From NCBI RefSeq assembly GCF_035918315.1, contig NZ_CP142146.1:1612001-1676000 (forward strand): DNA of 64,000 bases, given 5' to 3'. The position numbers and the translations under genes are program-made. Below the pieces are notes generated by a model. It was given only the letters and a program-made list of their open reading frames with translations. It was not told the DNA's origin and did no database searches. Of the stretch, positions 18,072 through 26,340 are shown piece by piece. Source of the stretch: Vagococcus jeotgali. Lineage in GTDB: Bacteria; Bacillota; Bacilli; Lactobacillales; Vagococcaceae. Position 1 is the stretch's first letter; every line of letters starts with the position of its first letter.

Positions 18072-18110
18072 AAAGAAAAACAGGTGCCAGTAAGGCACCT
18101 GTTTTTCTTT
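18072..18110 (+). terminator. Terminator of the aminopeptidase gene, displaced by ISL3
   Basis: Perfect 17-bp stem beginning AAAGAAAAACAGGTGCC, loop AGTAA, ending GTTTTTCTTT. It would have followed the aminopeptidase stop directly before the ISL3 insertion. It can also serve convergent transcripts, such as the tRNA-Arg and murR strand. Confidence 0.8.
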
Positions 18111-18130
18111 TTATAATAGTTACCGACAAA

Positions 18131-18204
18131 CGTCCCAGATACGATTTGAACGTACGACACCCGTCTTAGGAGGACGGTGCTCTATCCAGCTGAGCTACTG
18201 GGAC
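18131..18204 (-). tRNA. tRNA-Arg (anticodon CCT)
   Basis: 74 nt cloverleaf. Acceptor GTCCCAG pairs with CTGGGAC and the discriminator is G. The D arm is 'AGCTCAGCTGGATAGAGC' type. The anticodon stem CCGTC/GACGG holds the loop CTCCTAA with CCT at 34-36, which reads AGG. The T loop is TTCAAAT. CCA is not encoded. It lies downstream of murR on the same strand. Confidence 0.95.
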
Positions 18205-18257
18205 ATGACTTATTTATTTTGTCACTTTTAAGGCCATTTGTCTACTGATTTACCTGA

Positions 18258-19124
18258 TTATTTTTTATCATACCTTAGTTTATACTCATCAACCAGCTGT
18301 CTAGAATCATGAATGCTTGATATATGTTCATCATAATTACCTAGAACATAAGCATAAAATAGTAAATCAATCGTGATAAACTGAGACATCAAAGAACTTG
18401 TGGCAGCACTTCTTAATTCACCTTCTTTTGATTTTATAGTTTGAATCACTACATCTGCTTGTTTACTCAACGTGTTCATACCAAACTGAGTCATACCTAT
18501 CGTTTTAATACCAGATGATTTGGCAACTTCATTTAAAGCTAGCACTTCTTTCGTTTCACCAGAATTAGATATACCGATAAAAACTGTTCCCGGTGCTGCT
18601 GAGGCTAGACTTGAAATAAGTAAGTGAACATCTGATAAACAGATACAAACCTTACCAATCCTATTCCACTTTTGAGCAATATTTTCAGCAACTAAAAAGG
18701 ATGATCCCACACCAAAAACATAAACAAAAGGAGCTTTTTCAATCAAATTAATGGCATCAACAATCACATTATCATCTATTAATTGAATCGTTTCCTCCAT
18801 CGATTGATAAGCATTGCCTAAAAGTTTTGCTTTCACATCAGATAGTTTTTCTGTTGGTAAAATATCTGAATAGTGATTAGGTATCTCAGATTTTCTTTCC
18901 GCTGATAAAGCTAATTTTAATTCTGGAAAACTAGGGATGCCAATTGATTTACAAAAACGAATCACTGAAGCTGGAGACGTATCAGATTCTTCGGCTAACT
19001 CACTGGCAGTCATTTTAATCACATCTTCTGGTCTTGCCAATACCAAATCTGCAATTTTTCGCTCAGATCTTGTTAAGTCATTATAAATACTTTCTACTCG
19101 TTGATGAACATTTCTGTTTTTCAT
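18258..19124 (-). CDS. murR: MurR/RpiR family transcriptional regulator of muropeptide salvage
   Basis: About 288 residues. An N-terminal RpiR-type helix-turn-helix ('LVLARPEDVIKMTASELAEE', then 'SDTSPASVIRFCKSIGIPSF') is joined to a SIS sugar-phosphate domain from about residue 125 ('VYVFGVGSSFLVAENIAQKW', 'GISNSGETKEV'). Family members sense phosphosugars such as MurNAc-6-phosphate. Gene order with anmK, mupG, a sugar kinase and murQ supports the MurR call. An ATG six bases further upstream exists, but AGTAGGG is spaced for ATG 19124. It is the last gene of the operon, so feedback control is expected. Candidate binding sites are listed at 23294. Confidence 0.88.
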   Translation of the reverse strand: MKNRNVHQRVESIYNDLTRSERKIADLVLARPEDVIKMTASELAEESDTSPASVIRFCKSIGIPSFPELKLALSAERKSEIPNHYSDILPTEKLSDVKAKLLGNAYQSMEETIQLIDDNVIVDAINLIEKAPFVYVFGVGSSFLVAENIAQKWNRIGKVCICLSDVHLLISSLASAAPGTVFIGISNSGETKEVLALNEVAKSSGIKTIGMTQFGMNTLSKQADVVIQTIKSKEGELRSAATSSLMSQFITIDLLFYAYVLGNYDEHISSIHDSRQLVDEYKLRYDKK

Positions 19125-19144
19125 GGTCATCCCTACTTTCTTAA

Positions 19145-20281
19145 TTAATAGTTCGTTATCTTCCCTAATATAACCGGCTTATTTGCCCCAGTCGCACTAG
19201 GAACATTACTTGGCTTATGCTCCATTGTCATATGTCCTAATACTACCATAGCAATAGCCTCTTTTGCATCAGAAGATAATCCAATTTCCTCTTGAATCAT
19301 CACAGTGACACTCTTTGGCATTTCTTTTCTAATCATCTCAATCAAAACAGGATTATAGCTTCCCCCACCGCCAACAATGAATTCTGTTTGGCTATCATCA
19401 CTAACATAACTATCTAAAGACTTTCTGATAGCTTTTGCTGTAAAAGCAGTCGCTGTTGCTATCCAATCATTGCTATTTAAATGATGAGTAGACAATAATT
19501 CATCCACGTACTGTTCACCAAAATCTTCTCTTCCTGTAGACTTTGGAAAACTTTTTTTCATAAATGGATGATTCAACATATCGTTTAACACTAGTTCATC
19601 TACCTTACCCAGAGAAGCATAATGACCTTTATCATCATATTCTTTTTGATAAAACCTACGAACAAATTCATCAATAATCATGTTGCCAGGCCCTGTATCA
19701 AAAGCGACTACCTCGTCCATAGATCCATTAGCTGGAATCACAGTTGCATTAGATATACCACCGATATTTTGCAAGATACGTTGCTTATCTTGGCTTTTAT
19801 ATAAAACATACTCAGAAAATGGAACAATTGGTGCACCTTGTCCTCCTACTGCCATATCCCGATACCTAAAATCTGACACAACAGTTGTCTCTGTTACTTC
19901 ACAAATCACACTAGATTCACCAATTTGTAAGGTAGAGGATACATATTCTCCTTGATTTATAGGATGATGGTAAATGGTTTGTCCGTGAGATGCGACAAAC
20001 CAAATATCCGCTCCTGATAATTGATGCTTATCTTTCATCATGTTTACAGCTTGACCAAAGATTTTACCTAACTCCATGTTTAGGCTGCAAATCAGTAAGA
20101 CATTAGATGTAGTCACATCAATAGCTTGCTTAATTTGCTTAATGATCCGTTCTTCAAAAGGGACTGTCATAAAATCAACTAATGTATATGTCCCTTCACA
20201 AAAGTTATTGTCTATAGATACTAAAGCCACATCAATACCATCTAAAGACGTACCTGACATTAATCCAATACCATATTGCAT
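19145..20281 (-). CDS. anmK: Anhydro-N-acetylmuramic acid kinase
   Basis: 378 residues, family length. The N-terminal 'GLMSGTSLDGIDVALVSI' and 'GGISNATVIP', 'FDTGPGNMIID' and the C-terminal 'VGGGGSYNP' are diagnostic of AnmK. The enzyme opens 1,6-anhydro-MurNAc and phosphorylates it to MurNAc-6-phosphate, the substrate of MurQ, in the cytoplasm. It lies between murR and mupG with short gaps. In Gram-positives lacking a lytic transglycosylase pathway the source of anhydro-MurNAc is not obvious, so import or environmental scavenging is inferred. Confidence 0.93.
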   Translation of the reverse strand: MQYGIGLMSGTSLDGIDVALVSIDNNFCEGTYTLVDFMTVPFEERIIKQIKQAIDVTTSNVLLICSLNMELGKIFGQAVNMMKDKHQLSGADIWFVASHGQTIYHHPINQGEYVSSTLQIGESSVICEVTETTVVSDFRYRDMAVGGQGAPIVPFSEYVLYKSQDKQRILQNIGGISNATVIPANGSMDEVVAFDTGPGNMIIDEFVRRFYQKEYDDKGHYASLGKVDELVLNDMLNHPFMKKSFPKSTGREDFGEQYVDELLSTHHLNSNDWIATATAFTAKAIRKSLDSYVSDDSQTEFIVGGGGSYNPVLIEMIRKEMPKSVTVMIQEEIGLSSDAKEAIAMVVLGHMTMEHKPSNVPSATGANKPVILGKITNY

Positions 20282-20303
20282 AGGATGCCTACTTTCTTTG
20301 TCT

Positions 20304-21395
20304 TTATTTTACTAATGAGAAAGCAAATTTTTGCCATGGTTTGATGTATGGTAATAAAATTTTATCAGCATCTGTGACAGCTCCCACAACATTTGTTTTC
20401 CCAGAATTTTCCATTGGTAATAAAGCGACTTGTAATTCCCCAGCGTAGTGAGCATACAGTGATGTCTCCACAATAATATCTCCTAGCTCCATATCTTTTG
20501 TGTTAAAAGGTTTAAATTCATGCCCTTTATATTTCACACGACTTTGAGTTGAGCGTAGTACGTAATCAGACACATCACCACGGTTGAAATGAAATTCATC
20601 TAACACGATAACTTTCTCTAAATCTGGAATATCTTCTACTAAAGTACAATCAAGGGTTAATTTATACGGATTAATTTCACTCAATGCTTTTAGCTCCTCT
20701 TCAGAAGCAAAGGCATTAGCAATAATCACATCATCAATTAAATCAGTTGCCCATAAATGTTTGGCTTGTGTCGTAATCGGCCATTCACGGTGCATCTCTA
20801 ACGTACATAATCCTTCTTCAACTGGCCATGGTCCGACTTTTGCTGTTGGTGAGTTAACAAATGCTGCGGTACGAACTCCGTGATCTTTATAAACTTGACT
20901 GGTTTCAATGAAATGATCATAGCTAAGTCCAGTATAACGATGCGGATAAAAATTATGACAGCCTAGTAACTTATCTGCATTAGCCTGATAGCTTAAGATA
21001 TTTTCTAAATAACGTGTTCCGTTACTAATGTTTAACTCAATAGATAAACCTTGTGGATTAAACGTCATGATTGACTCTTCATTACCAGTGAATCCCATAT
21101 CTAGTCTAATGCCATCTGCCCCAATTTCTTTAAAGAAAGATAGGTCTTTATAACTAATATCTAATTCACCAAATACTTTAGGACTAACATCAGCGATAAC
21201 TTCCATTCCTAAAGCCGTTGCATGATTAATTGTCTCAGAAAACTCACTTACAATTTCCTCTTTTTTCTCAGGATCTACTGATAATAAGCACGTAAAGACA
21301 CGACTAAAGCCATAACCTGCTGCAAGTGTCATGTATTCTTTAATATCCTCAACTGATTGATGATTTGGGTAAACTGAAATTCCTAATTTTCTCAT
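20304..21395 (-). CDS. mupG: 6-phospho-N-acetylmuramidase MupG-type (DUF871 family) glycosidase
   Basis: 363 residues. An N-terminal TIM-barrel-like domain ('LGISVYPNHQSVEDIKEYMTLA', 'IRLDMGFTG', 'CHNFYPHRYTGLSYDHFI') is followed by a smaller beta-rich C-terminal domain, as in DUF871. Characterised family members split MurNAc-6-phosphate-GlcNAc into MurNAc-6-phosphate and GlcNAc in the cytoplasm. The start codon overlaps the kinase stop (TAATG at 21393-21397), so the two are translationally coupled. The downstream products are exactly those handled by the neighbouring murQ and kinase genes. Confidence 0.88.
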   Translation of the reverse strand: MRKLGISVYPNHQSVEDIKEYMTLAAGYGFSRVFTCLLSVDPEKKEEIVSEFSETINHATALGMEVIADVSPKVFGELDISYKDLSFFKEIGADGIRLDMGFTGNEESIMTFNPQGLSIELNISNGTRYLENILSYQANADKLLGCHNFYPHRYTGLSYDHFIETSQVYKDHGVRTAAFVNSPTAKVGPWPVEEGLCTLEMHREWPITTQAKHLWATDLIDDVIIANAFASEEELKALSEINPYKLTLDCTLVEDIPDLEKVIVLDEFHFNRGDVSDYVLRSTQSRVKYKGHEFKPFNTKDMELGDIIVETSLYAHYAGELQVALLPMENSGKTNVVGAVTDADKILLPYIKPWQKFAFSLVK

Positions 21396-22300
21396 TATAT
21401 TCCGTCCTTTTCATATAGATAATAAGCTCCCTTAGCACAGGAGACTTCTTTTTGATATAACTCTACTACGATATCTTCTCTAGATAAGTATGCCATTAAC
21501 GCCTGTTTAACGTACTCATTCTTCTCGACAACTCCACCATTTAACCCTAAAGGAATTGGTGTTTTTGTTGTTGGTATTTCCATTTTTTGAATCATTTGTT
21601 TAACACTAAACCCTAATTTTTCACCTGCATCTTCCAAGATTTCAATTGCCTCAGCTACCCCATTATCTGCTGCTTTTGCAACAGATTCTGTAGCACTAGC
21701 AACCTCACCTTTAGAGAGCTTGTATAGTTTTTTGACTAAATCCATAACAGTATCAACTTGAAAAAACTCAAATAAATAGTTTGTTAAATCACTTTGAAGT
21801 CTATTATTATCACTATCTTCTAAACTTTTACTTATTGCCTCTTTAGCAATCCAATAAGCACTTCCTTCATCACCAAACAAATGGCCCCAACCACCGACTC
21901 TATACCACACATTTTGTTCAAGTCCTAAAATAACTGAACCAGTTCCTGCTGTCACAGTAATCCCGTCTCGGCCTTTGAGTATCGCATAATGAGCGAGTTG
22001 TCCATCATTCAACAAGATAATACGTGTGTGTTTATCTGATAAATCAGCAGCTACTTTCTCTCTTAAACCACCTGAATCAATCCCTGCAACACCCAAGGTT
22101 ACCTCTATACAATTATCTTTAGGTAGCTGTAAATAAATTTTTTCGATTGCTTCTTTAATATGTGATAGGCCTTTTTGATAATCAACAACTACATTACCAA
22201 AGCCTGTTGTTGCAGTATAAAGACAGGCTCCTGTTTCAGCATGATACGCTACTGCTTCTGTTTTAGTTCCACCACAATCTACCCCAATAATATAGTTCAT
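21395..22300 (-). CDS. BadF/BadG/BcrA family amino-sugar kinase (GlcNAc or MurNAc kinase)
   Basis: About 301 residues of the ASKHA fold: phosphate-1 motif 'GVDCGGTKTEAVAY' near the N-terminus, 'TAGTGSVILGLE' in the middle and 'GWGHLFGDEGSAYWIAKEAI'. These features match the N-acetylglucosamine kinase/MurK group. Next to mupG it most likely phosphorylates the GlcNAc (possibly also MurNAc) released from muropeptides. An upstream in-frame ATG at 22309 exists, but AAAGGA is properly spaced for ATG 22300. Substrate preference is inferred from context. Confidence 0.85.
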   Translation of the reverse strand: MNYIIGVDCGGTKTEAVAYHAETGACLYTATTGFGNVVVDYQKGLSHIKEAIEKIYLQLPKDNCIEVTLGVAGIDSGGLREKVAADLSDKHTRIILLNDGQLAHYAILKGRDGITVTAGTGSVILGLEQNVWYRVGGWGHLFGDEGSAYWIAKEAISKSLEDSDNNRLQSDLTNYLFEFFQVDTVMDLVKKLYKLSKGEVASATESVAKAADNGVAEAIEILEDAGEKLGFSVKQMIQKMEIPTTKTPIPLGLNGGVVEKNEYVKQALMAYLSREDIVVELYQKEVSCAKGAYYLYEKDGI

Positions 22301-22317
22301 TGATTTCATTCCTTTAC

Positions 22318-23214
22318 CTATTCTTTTGAATCCACAGCTTTACGGATAAAACCATCATTGCTATCTAGTAACTGTTGACCTTCTTCTTTTGAAGTTTTAG
22401 TTAAAATACGAACAATAGCAAGTTTAACTTGTTGGTCAGAATCTTCAAAATACTTCGTTGCCACTTCTCTTGATGCTCCAGTTGCTTCCATGATAATATT
22501 TTTAGCACGCTCAACTAATTTTTCATTTGTTGGTTTCACATCTACCATTAAGTTACCATATACTTTACCAAAATGAACCATACTAATAGTAGAAATCATA
22601 TTTAAAATTAACTTTTGTGTTGTACCTGCTTTAAGTCTAGTTGATCCGGTCAATACTTCTGGACCAGGTGAAACTTCAATTGGATAGCTAGCAAACTGGC
22701 TAATTTCTGAATGCTCGTTGCATGAAATAGAAGCTGTTGTCGCACCTATTGTTGCAGCATATTTTAATCCACCAATCACGTAAGGTGTTCTACCACTTGC
22801 ACTAATGCCAATGACAATATCCTTATTTGTTAAATGTCGTTCTTTAAAATCTTCCTCAGCTAATGTTAGTGAGTCCTCAGCACCTTCAACTGCTACAGTC
22901 ATAGCAGATTCTCCACCAGCGATAATCCCTTTAACAAGCTCTGGATCTGTACTAAACGTTGGTACACACTCTGCAGCATCAAGTATACCTAGTCGCCCAC
23001 TTGTACCAGCTCCAAAATAAAATACACGACCACCTTCTTTTAATGAGTGAACTACCTGTTCAATAACAGCGGTGATTTGACCTGTTTTTTGTTTAATAGC
23101 GGTAATAACTTGGCTGTCCTCTTGGTTCATCATATTGACAGCTTCTTCTATTGATAAACGATCTAAATTTTTAGTTGAATCATTTCTTTTTTCTGTTGTT
23201 AAATTTTCTAGCAT
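22318..23214 (-). CDS. murQ: N-acetylmuramic acid 6-phosphate etherase
   Basis: 298 residues, family length. The SIS domain contains 'FYFGAGTSGRLGILDAAECVPTF' and 'AEDSLTLAEEDF' with the catalytic-type Glu, then 'GISASGRTPYVIGGLKYA', and a C-terminal helical region. MurQ cleaves the lactyl ether of MurNAc-6-phosphate to GlcNAc-6-phosphate and D-lactate. It is the first gene of the minus-strand salvage operon and lies nearest to the divergent promoter region with candidate MurR sites. Confidence 0.95.
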   Translation of the reverse strand: MLENLTTEKRNDSTKNLDRLSIEEAVNMMNQEDSQVITAIKQKTGQITAVIEQVVHSLKEGGRVFYFGAGTSGRLGILDAAECVPTFSTDPELVKGIIAGGESAMTVAVEGAEDSLTLAEEDFKERHLTNKDIVIGISASGRTPYVIGGLKYAATIGATTASISCNEHSEISQFASYPIEVSPGPEVLTGSTRLKAGTTQKLILNMISTISMVHFGKVYGNLMVDVKPTNEKLVERAKNIIMEATGASREVATKYFEDSDQQVKLAIVRILTKTSKEEGQQLLDSNDGFIRKAVDSKE

Positions 23215-23293
23215 TACCTCGCCACATCCTTCTCTTCCTGAGCATCTTTATGATATGTTTCATACTCAATATTTAAGTAGATATTACCATTTA

Positions 23294-23308
23294 TGAAATA
23301 TTATTTCA
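23294..23308. promoter_or_regulatory. Candidate MurR operator
   Basis: TGAAATATTATTTCA is a perfect inverted repeat (7-bp arms, 1-bp centre), 80 bp upstream of murQ. Related imperfect copies are at 23347-23361 (AGAAAAAATATTTCA) and at 23380-23394, where the sequence overlaps the -35 of the divergent promoter. RpiR-type regulators commonly bind such A/T-rich palindromes; assignment to MurR is inference. Confidence 0.5.
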
Positions 23309-23378
23309 AATATTTTTTATTTTTTTCGAAATATAACGATTACAAAAGAAAAAATATTTCAAAATTAATTATTTTTAA

Positions 23379-23406
23379 TTGAAATTATTTTTATTTAATG
23401 TATACT
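23379..23406 (+). promoter_or_regulatory. Predicted promoter of the EIIC transcription unit
   Basis: TTGAAA (23379-23384), a 16-bp spacer and TATACT (23401-23406), giving a leader of about 115 nt. A perfect palindrome GATTGCAATC lies inside the leader (23469-23478) and resembles a LacI-family or roadblock operator. No sigma-54 motif is present here. Confidence 0.5.
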
Positions 23407-23527
23407 ATATTTACAATGTGAGTGCTTACTTTAGTGTGATATAAGCTCATATTATTTGAATGATAACCGATTGCAATCAACGTTCAAAAAATCTGATAAC
23501 TAAAAGTCTGGAGGTGTGACTAAGATA

Positions 23528-23830
23528 ATGATGGACAAAAAAACAAACGGCGTACCAAAGTTCTCAATTAAAAGTGCTTCATTACTTCTATTAGCTGGTG
23601 TAATAGGAGGGATACTTATTCCCTATCTTTTCTTTGAGCTAAACTGGGATACACGTCTGGCTACGATGATTTTTTTACCCATTTTAATTGCGGGGGCTAT
23701 TGCTTATAGCCAATGCTTTATTGAAACTAAAAAAGGCATTTCTAAATCGTTTTGGATAACTTTAATTATTGCTTTCATTATTTTGGAAGTTCTTTCTTAT
23801 TTTTGGTTATATAAAGGATTTATTTTTTAA
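23528..23830 (+). CDS. Small three-helix membrane protein of unknown function
   Basis: About 100 residues with three hydrophobic helices ('LLLLAGVIGGILIPYLFF', 'MIFLPILIAGAIAYS', 'ITLIIAFIILEVLSYF'). I do not recognise the family. It lies 25 bp ahead of the PTS EIIC gene on the same strand and is probably cotranscribed. The frame opens with a GTG at 23516, only one base after GGAGG. ATG 23528 is 13 bases from that site, so the start is uncertain. An accessory role in transport is possible, based only on position. Confidence 0.65.
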   Translation: MMDKKTNGVPKFSIKSASLLLLAGVIGGILIPYLFFELNWDTRLATMIFLPILIAGAIAYSQCFIETKKGISKSFWITLIIAFIILEVLSYFWLYKGFIF

Positions 23831-23855
23831 AATTTAAATAAAAAGGAGCACTAAT

Positions 23856-25151
23856 ATGTTAGAAAAATTTACTAATTTCATTGATTCAAAACTAGCGGGA
23901 CCTATGGATAAGATCGCTAATCAACGTCACTTAAGAGCTATCCGTGATGGAATTATTGCTACACTACCATTAATTATTATTGGATCATTTTTCTTAATCG
24001 TAGCTTTTCCACCTCTACCTCAATCATGGGGTATTACACAGTTCTTAACTGAAAATGCTGCAACTATTTTACTACCTTATCGTATGACGATGTACATCAT
24101 GTCTTTATATGCGACTTTTGGTATTGGAGCAAGTTTATCTAAAACGTATGATTTAGATGTTGTTTCTGGTGGTATTTTAGCAACGATTGCTTTCTTATTA
24201 ACATTTGTTCCTGTAAACGTACCAGCTGATGCTAATGCTGGTGTTGAAGGTTTCGTACTACCAATGGCTAACCTTGGTGGTGGTGGTATGTTCGTAGGTA
24301 TTATTACAGCTATCATTGCTGTTGAGATTTACCGAATGACTGATAGATCAAAATTCAAAATAAAAATGCCTGCTCAAGTACCACCTGCTGTAGCTCGTTC
24401 TTTTGAATCATTAACACCTACTTTAATCGTTATCTTAGGTATGGCAACTATTACTTACTTTATTGGATTCGACTGGCACATGGCTGTTGGTAAAATCGTG
24501 TCGCCTTTAGTCAGTGCTGCAGATTCACTACCAAGTGTTCTTTTACTTATTTTCTTAATTACTTTCTTCTGGGTATTTGGTATCCATGGTGTTTCCATCG
24601 TAGGATCACTTGCACGTCCAGTATGGTTACAATTACTAGAAGGTAATACAACGGCTCAGGCAGCTGGAGATACTTTACCTTATATTGCTGCAGAACCTTT
24701 CTTCCAATGGTTTATCTGGATTGGTGGAGCTGGAGCTACTTTAGGTCTAGCGATTCTTTTAGCTTTCACAGCTAAATCAGAATATGGATCAAAACTTGGT
24801 AAAGCTATTATTACACCATCTATCTTTAACATTAACGAACCCGTTATCTTTGGTGTTCCAATTGTACTAAATCCTATCTTAATGATCCCATTTATCGTAA
24901 CTCCTATGATTTTAGCAACAGTTGCTTGGTTTGTAACTAAAGCTGGACTAGTTGCTCCAGTTATCTTTACAGCACCATGGACTCTACCTGGGCCAATCGG
25001 AGCTTACTTAGCTACCGGTGGTGACTGGCGAGCTGCTGTTCTTAATATCATTTTAATTGCTATATCAGTTGTTTGTTACTATCCATTTGTTCGTATTTAT
25101 GATCAAAACGAAATTGCAAAAGAAAAAGGCTTAGCTGAAGCTAAATCATAA
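23856..25151 (+). CDS. PTS EIIC component, lactose/cellobiose family
   Basis: 431 residues behind AAGGAG. Typical EIIC(Lac/Cel) features are seen: 'KIANQRHLRAIRDGIIATLPLIIIGSFFL', 'GVSIVGSLARPVW' and 'IFNINEPVIFGVPIVLNPILMIPF', the conserved sugar-site region with the Glu of 'NEP'. It transports a sugar with phosphorylation, but no EIIA or EIIB gene adjoins it, so it must borrow them. Being divergent from murQ suggests a muropeptide-derived sugar such as MurNAc-GlcNAc; that is inference, as the fold alone would fit cellobiose or chitobiose. A strong terminator follows. Confidence 0.88.
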   Translation: MLEKFTNFIDSKLAGPMDKIANQRHLRAIRDGIIATLPLIIIGSFFLIVAFPPLPQSWGITQFLTENAATILLPYRMTMYIMSLYATFGIGASLSKTYDLDVVSGGILATIAFLLTFVPVNVPADANAGVEGFVLPMANLGGGGMFVGIITAIIAVEIYRMTDRSKFKIKMPAQVPPAVARSFESLTPTLIVILGMATITYFIGFDWHMAVGKIVSPLVSAADSLPSVLLLIFLITFFWVFGIHGVSIVGSLARPVWLQLLEGNTTAQAAGDTLPYIAAEPFFQWFIWIGGAGATLGLAILLAFTAKSEYGSKLGKAIITPSIFNINEPVIFGVPIVLNPILMIPFIVTPMILATVAWFVTKAGLVAPVIFTAPWTLPGPIGAYLATGGDWRAAVLNIILIAISVVCYYPFVRIYDQNEIAKEKGLAEAKS

Positions 25152-25153
25152 TC

Positions 25154-25196
25154 AAAAAAACGAGAATGACTCTTAAAATGATCATTCTCGTTTTTT
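25154..25196 (+). terminator. Terminator of the EIIC gene
   Basis: Stem AAAAAACGAGAATGA / TCATTCTCGTTTTTT (25155-25169 and 25182-25196) just after the stop codon, ending in six T. Confidence 0.85.
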
Positions 25197-25218
25197 AGTT
25201 CTCTATATCTACTTATAC

Positions 25219-25256
25219 AAAAAACGACTACTTATTAATATAGATAGTCGTTTTTT
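25219..25256 (-). terminator. Terminator of the sigma-54 PTS operon
   Basis: Perfect 12-bp arms AAAAAACGACTA and TAGTCGTTTTTT with a 14-nt loop. On the minus strand it would have closed the EIIA end of the operon; an IS30-type element now lies between EIIA and it. It can act in both directions. Confidence 0.7.
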
Positions 25257-25264
25257 ATTATTTT

Positions 25265-26337
25265 CATTTGTCAAATTAAGCTAGACAAAATGTCATTGTC
25301 TACATAGCTCAAAAATACTTCTAATGGTGTTTTATAGTTTAATGATTTTCTAGGAATATTATTTCTTTTGGATGCAACAGATTGAATGAAAGATTCATCA
25401 ACTTCGTTGAAATCCATTTTCTTAGGCAATCCATCCTTACGCAATAGCCCATTAGAATTTTCATTTAAACCTCGTTGTGAAGGTGTACCAGGGTCAGCAA
25501 AGTAGATATCAATATCATTTAAGTTACTGATAGATTTCCAGTTAGAAAATTCTTTGCCACAATCAAATGTGATAGATTTAAACAAGTGATTAGGGCATTT
25601 TTTTAACCATTCATTTAAGCTATTCTCAATATCTATAGCGTGTCTCCCTGTTGGCTTTAAGGTAATAATAACTTTTGATAACCTTTCAACTAATGTAATA
25701 ACAGCACTTTTATGATTTTTCCCAACAATAGTGTCACCTTCTAGGTGACCAAATTCACTTTGAAACTCGTTATGCTCAGCGTCTCTCTGATGAATGGTTC
25801 GTTTAAATGCTTGTTTACCTCGTTTTTCTTTATGCCCATTAGGTTTTCTTTTACCTTTCATTGGTAAAGTTGTGGAATCAAAAGATTCACGCGAGAACAA
25901 TCTATAAAGTGTCCGAACAGAACAAGAAATAGAAATCTCAGCACGACCGATAATCACGTCAGGAGTCCATCCTTGAGCCACTTTGTTTTGAATATATTTT
26001 GTTTCATTATCAGGTAAAGAAATAGGACGCCTTCCACATTTCTTTTTATTTTTTTTGTATCTTTGATAGTAATCTAGAATAGATAATCCCTCATTTAAAG
26101 CGTTGTAAACATTATAAATAGTTTGTCTTGATCTTTTTAAAGTATCAGCAACATGTTTAACTTTTTTAGCTTGGTGATAATAAGATTCTATTAAAACAAG
26201 CTCGTCTGTAGTAAGATGTATATAGGTCATTTGTGATCACTCTCCTTGTTTTCTTTCGTCGGAAATACAATTTGGACAATTTGAGTGTATCACAAATGAT
26301 TTTTTTATTTGTCTAGCTTAATTTTACAATCGGCGTA
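25265..26337 (-). mobile_element. IS30-family element (a second type), boundaries approximate
   Basis: Ends share AAATTAAGCTAGACAAA in inverted orientation (25274-25290 region and 26309-26325 region). The sequence TTATTATTTT is repeated at 25255-25264 and 26338-26347 and may be the target duplication, but the region is AT-rich and the exact ends are uncertain. It carries one transposase gene whose stop lies inside the left inverted repeat, and it sits about 12 bp behind the EIIA stop codon. Confidence 0.75.
25271..26230 (-). CDS. IS30-family transposase (second type)
   Basis: 319 residues. An N-terminal helix-turn-helix ('KKVKHVADTLKRSRQTIYNVY') precedes an IS30 DDE domain with 'FGHLEGDTIVGKNH', 'ITFDCGKEFSNW' and 'GTPSQRGLNENSNGLLRK'. 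It appears full length. It is distinct from the 352-residue IS30 transposase found twice elsewhere in the window. Same strand as the PTS operon. Confidence 0.92.
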   Translation of the reverse strand: MTYIHLTTDELVLIESYYHQAKKVKHVADTLKRSRQTIYNVYNALNEGLSILDYYQRYKKNKKKCGRRPISLPDNETKYIQNKVAQGWTPDVIIGRAEISISCSVRTLYRLFSRESFDSTTLPMKGKRKPNGHKEKRGKQAFKRTIHQRDAEHNEFQSEFGHLEGDTIVGKNHKSAVITLVERLSKVIITLKPTGRHAIDIENSLNEWLKKCPNHLFKSITFDCGKEFSNWKSISNLNDIDIYFADPGTPSQRGLNENSNGLLRKDGLPKKMDFNEVDESFIQSVASKRNNIPRKSLNYKTPLEVFLSYVDNDILSSLI

Positions 26338-26340
26338 TTA

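Noticed and set aside
23407-23527. Possible sigma-54 promoter for the EIIC at 23.9 kb
   Set aside because: No GG-N10-GC arrangement with the TGGCAC/TTGC blocks; a sigma-A type promoter fits better.
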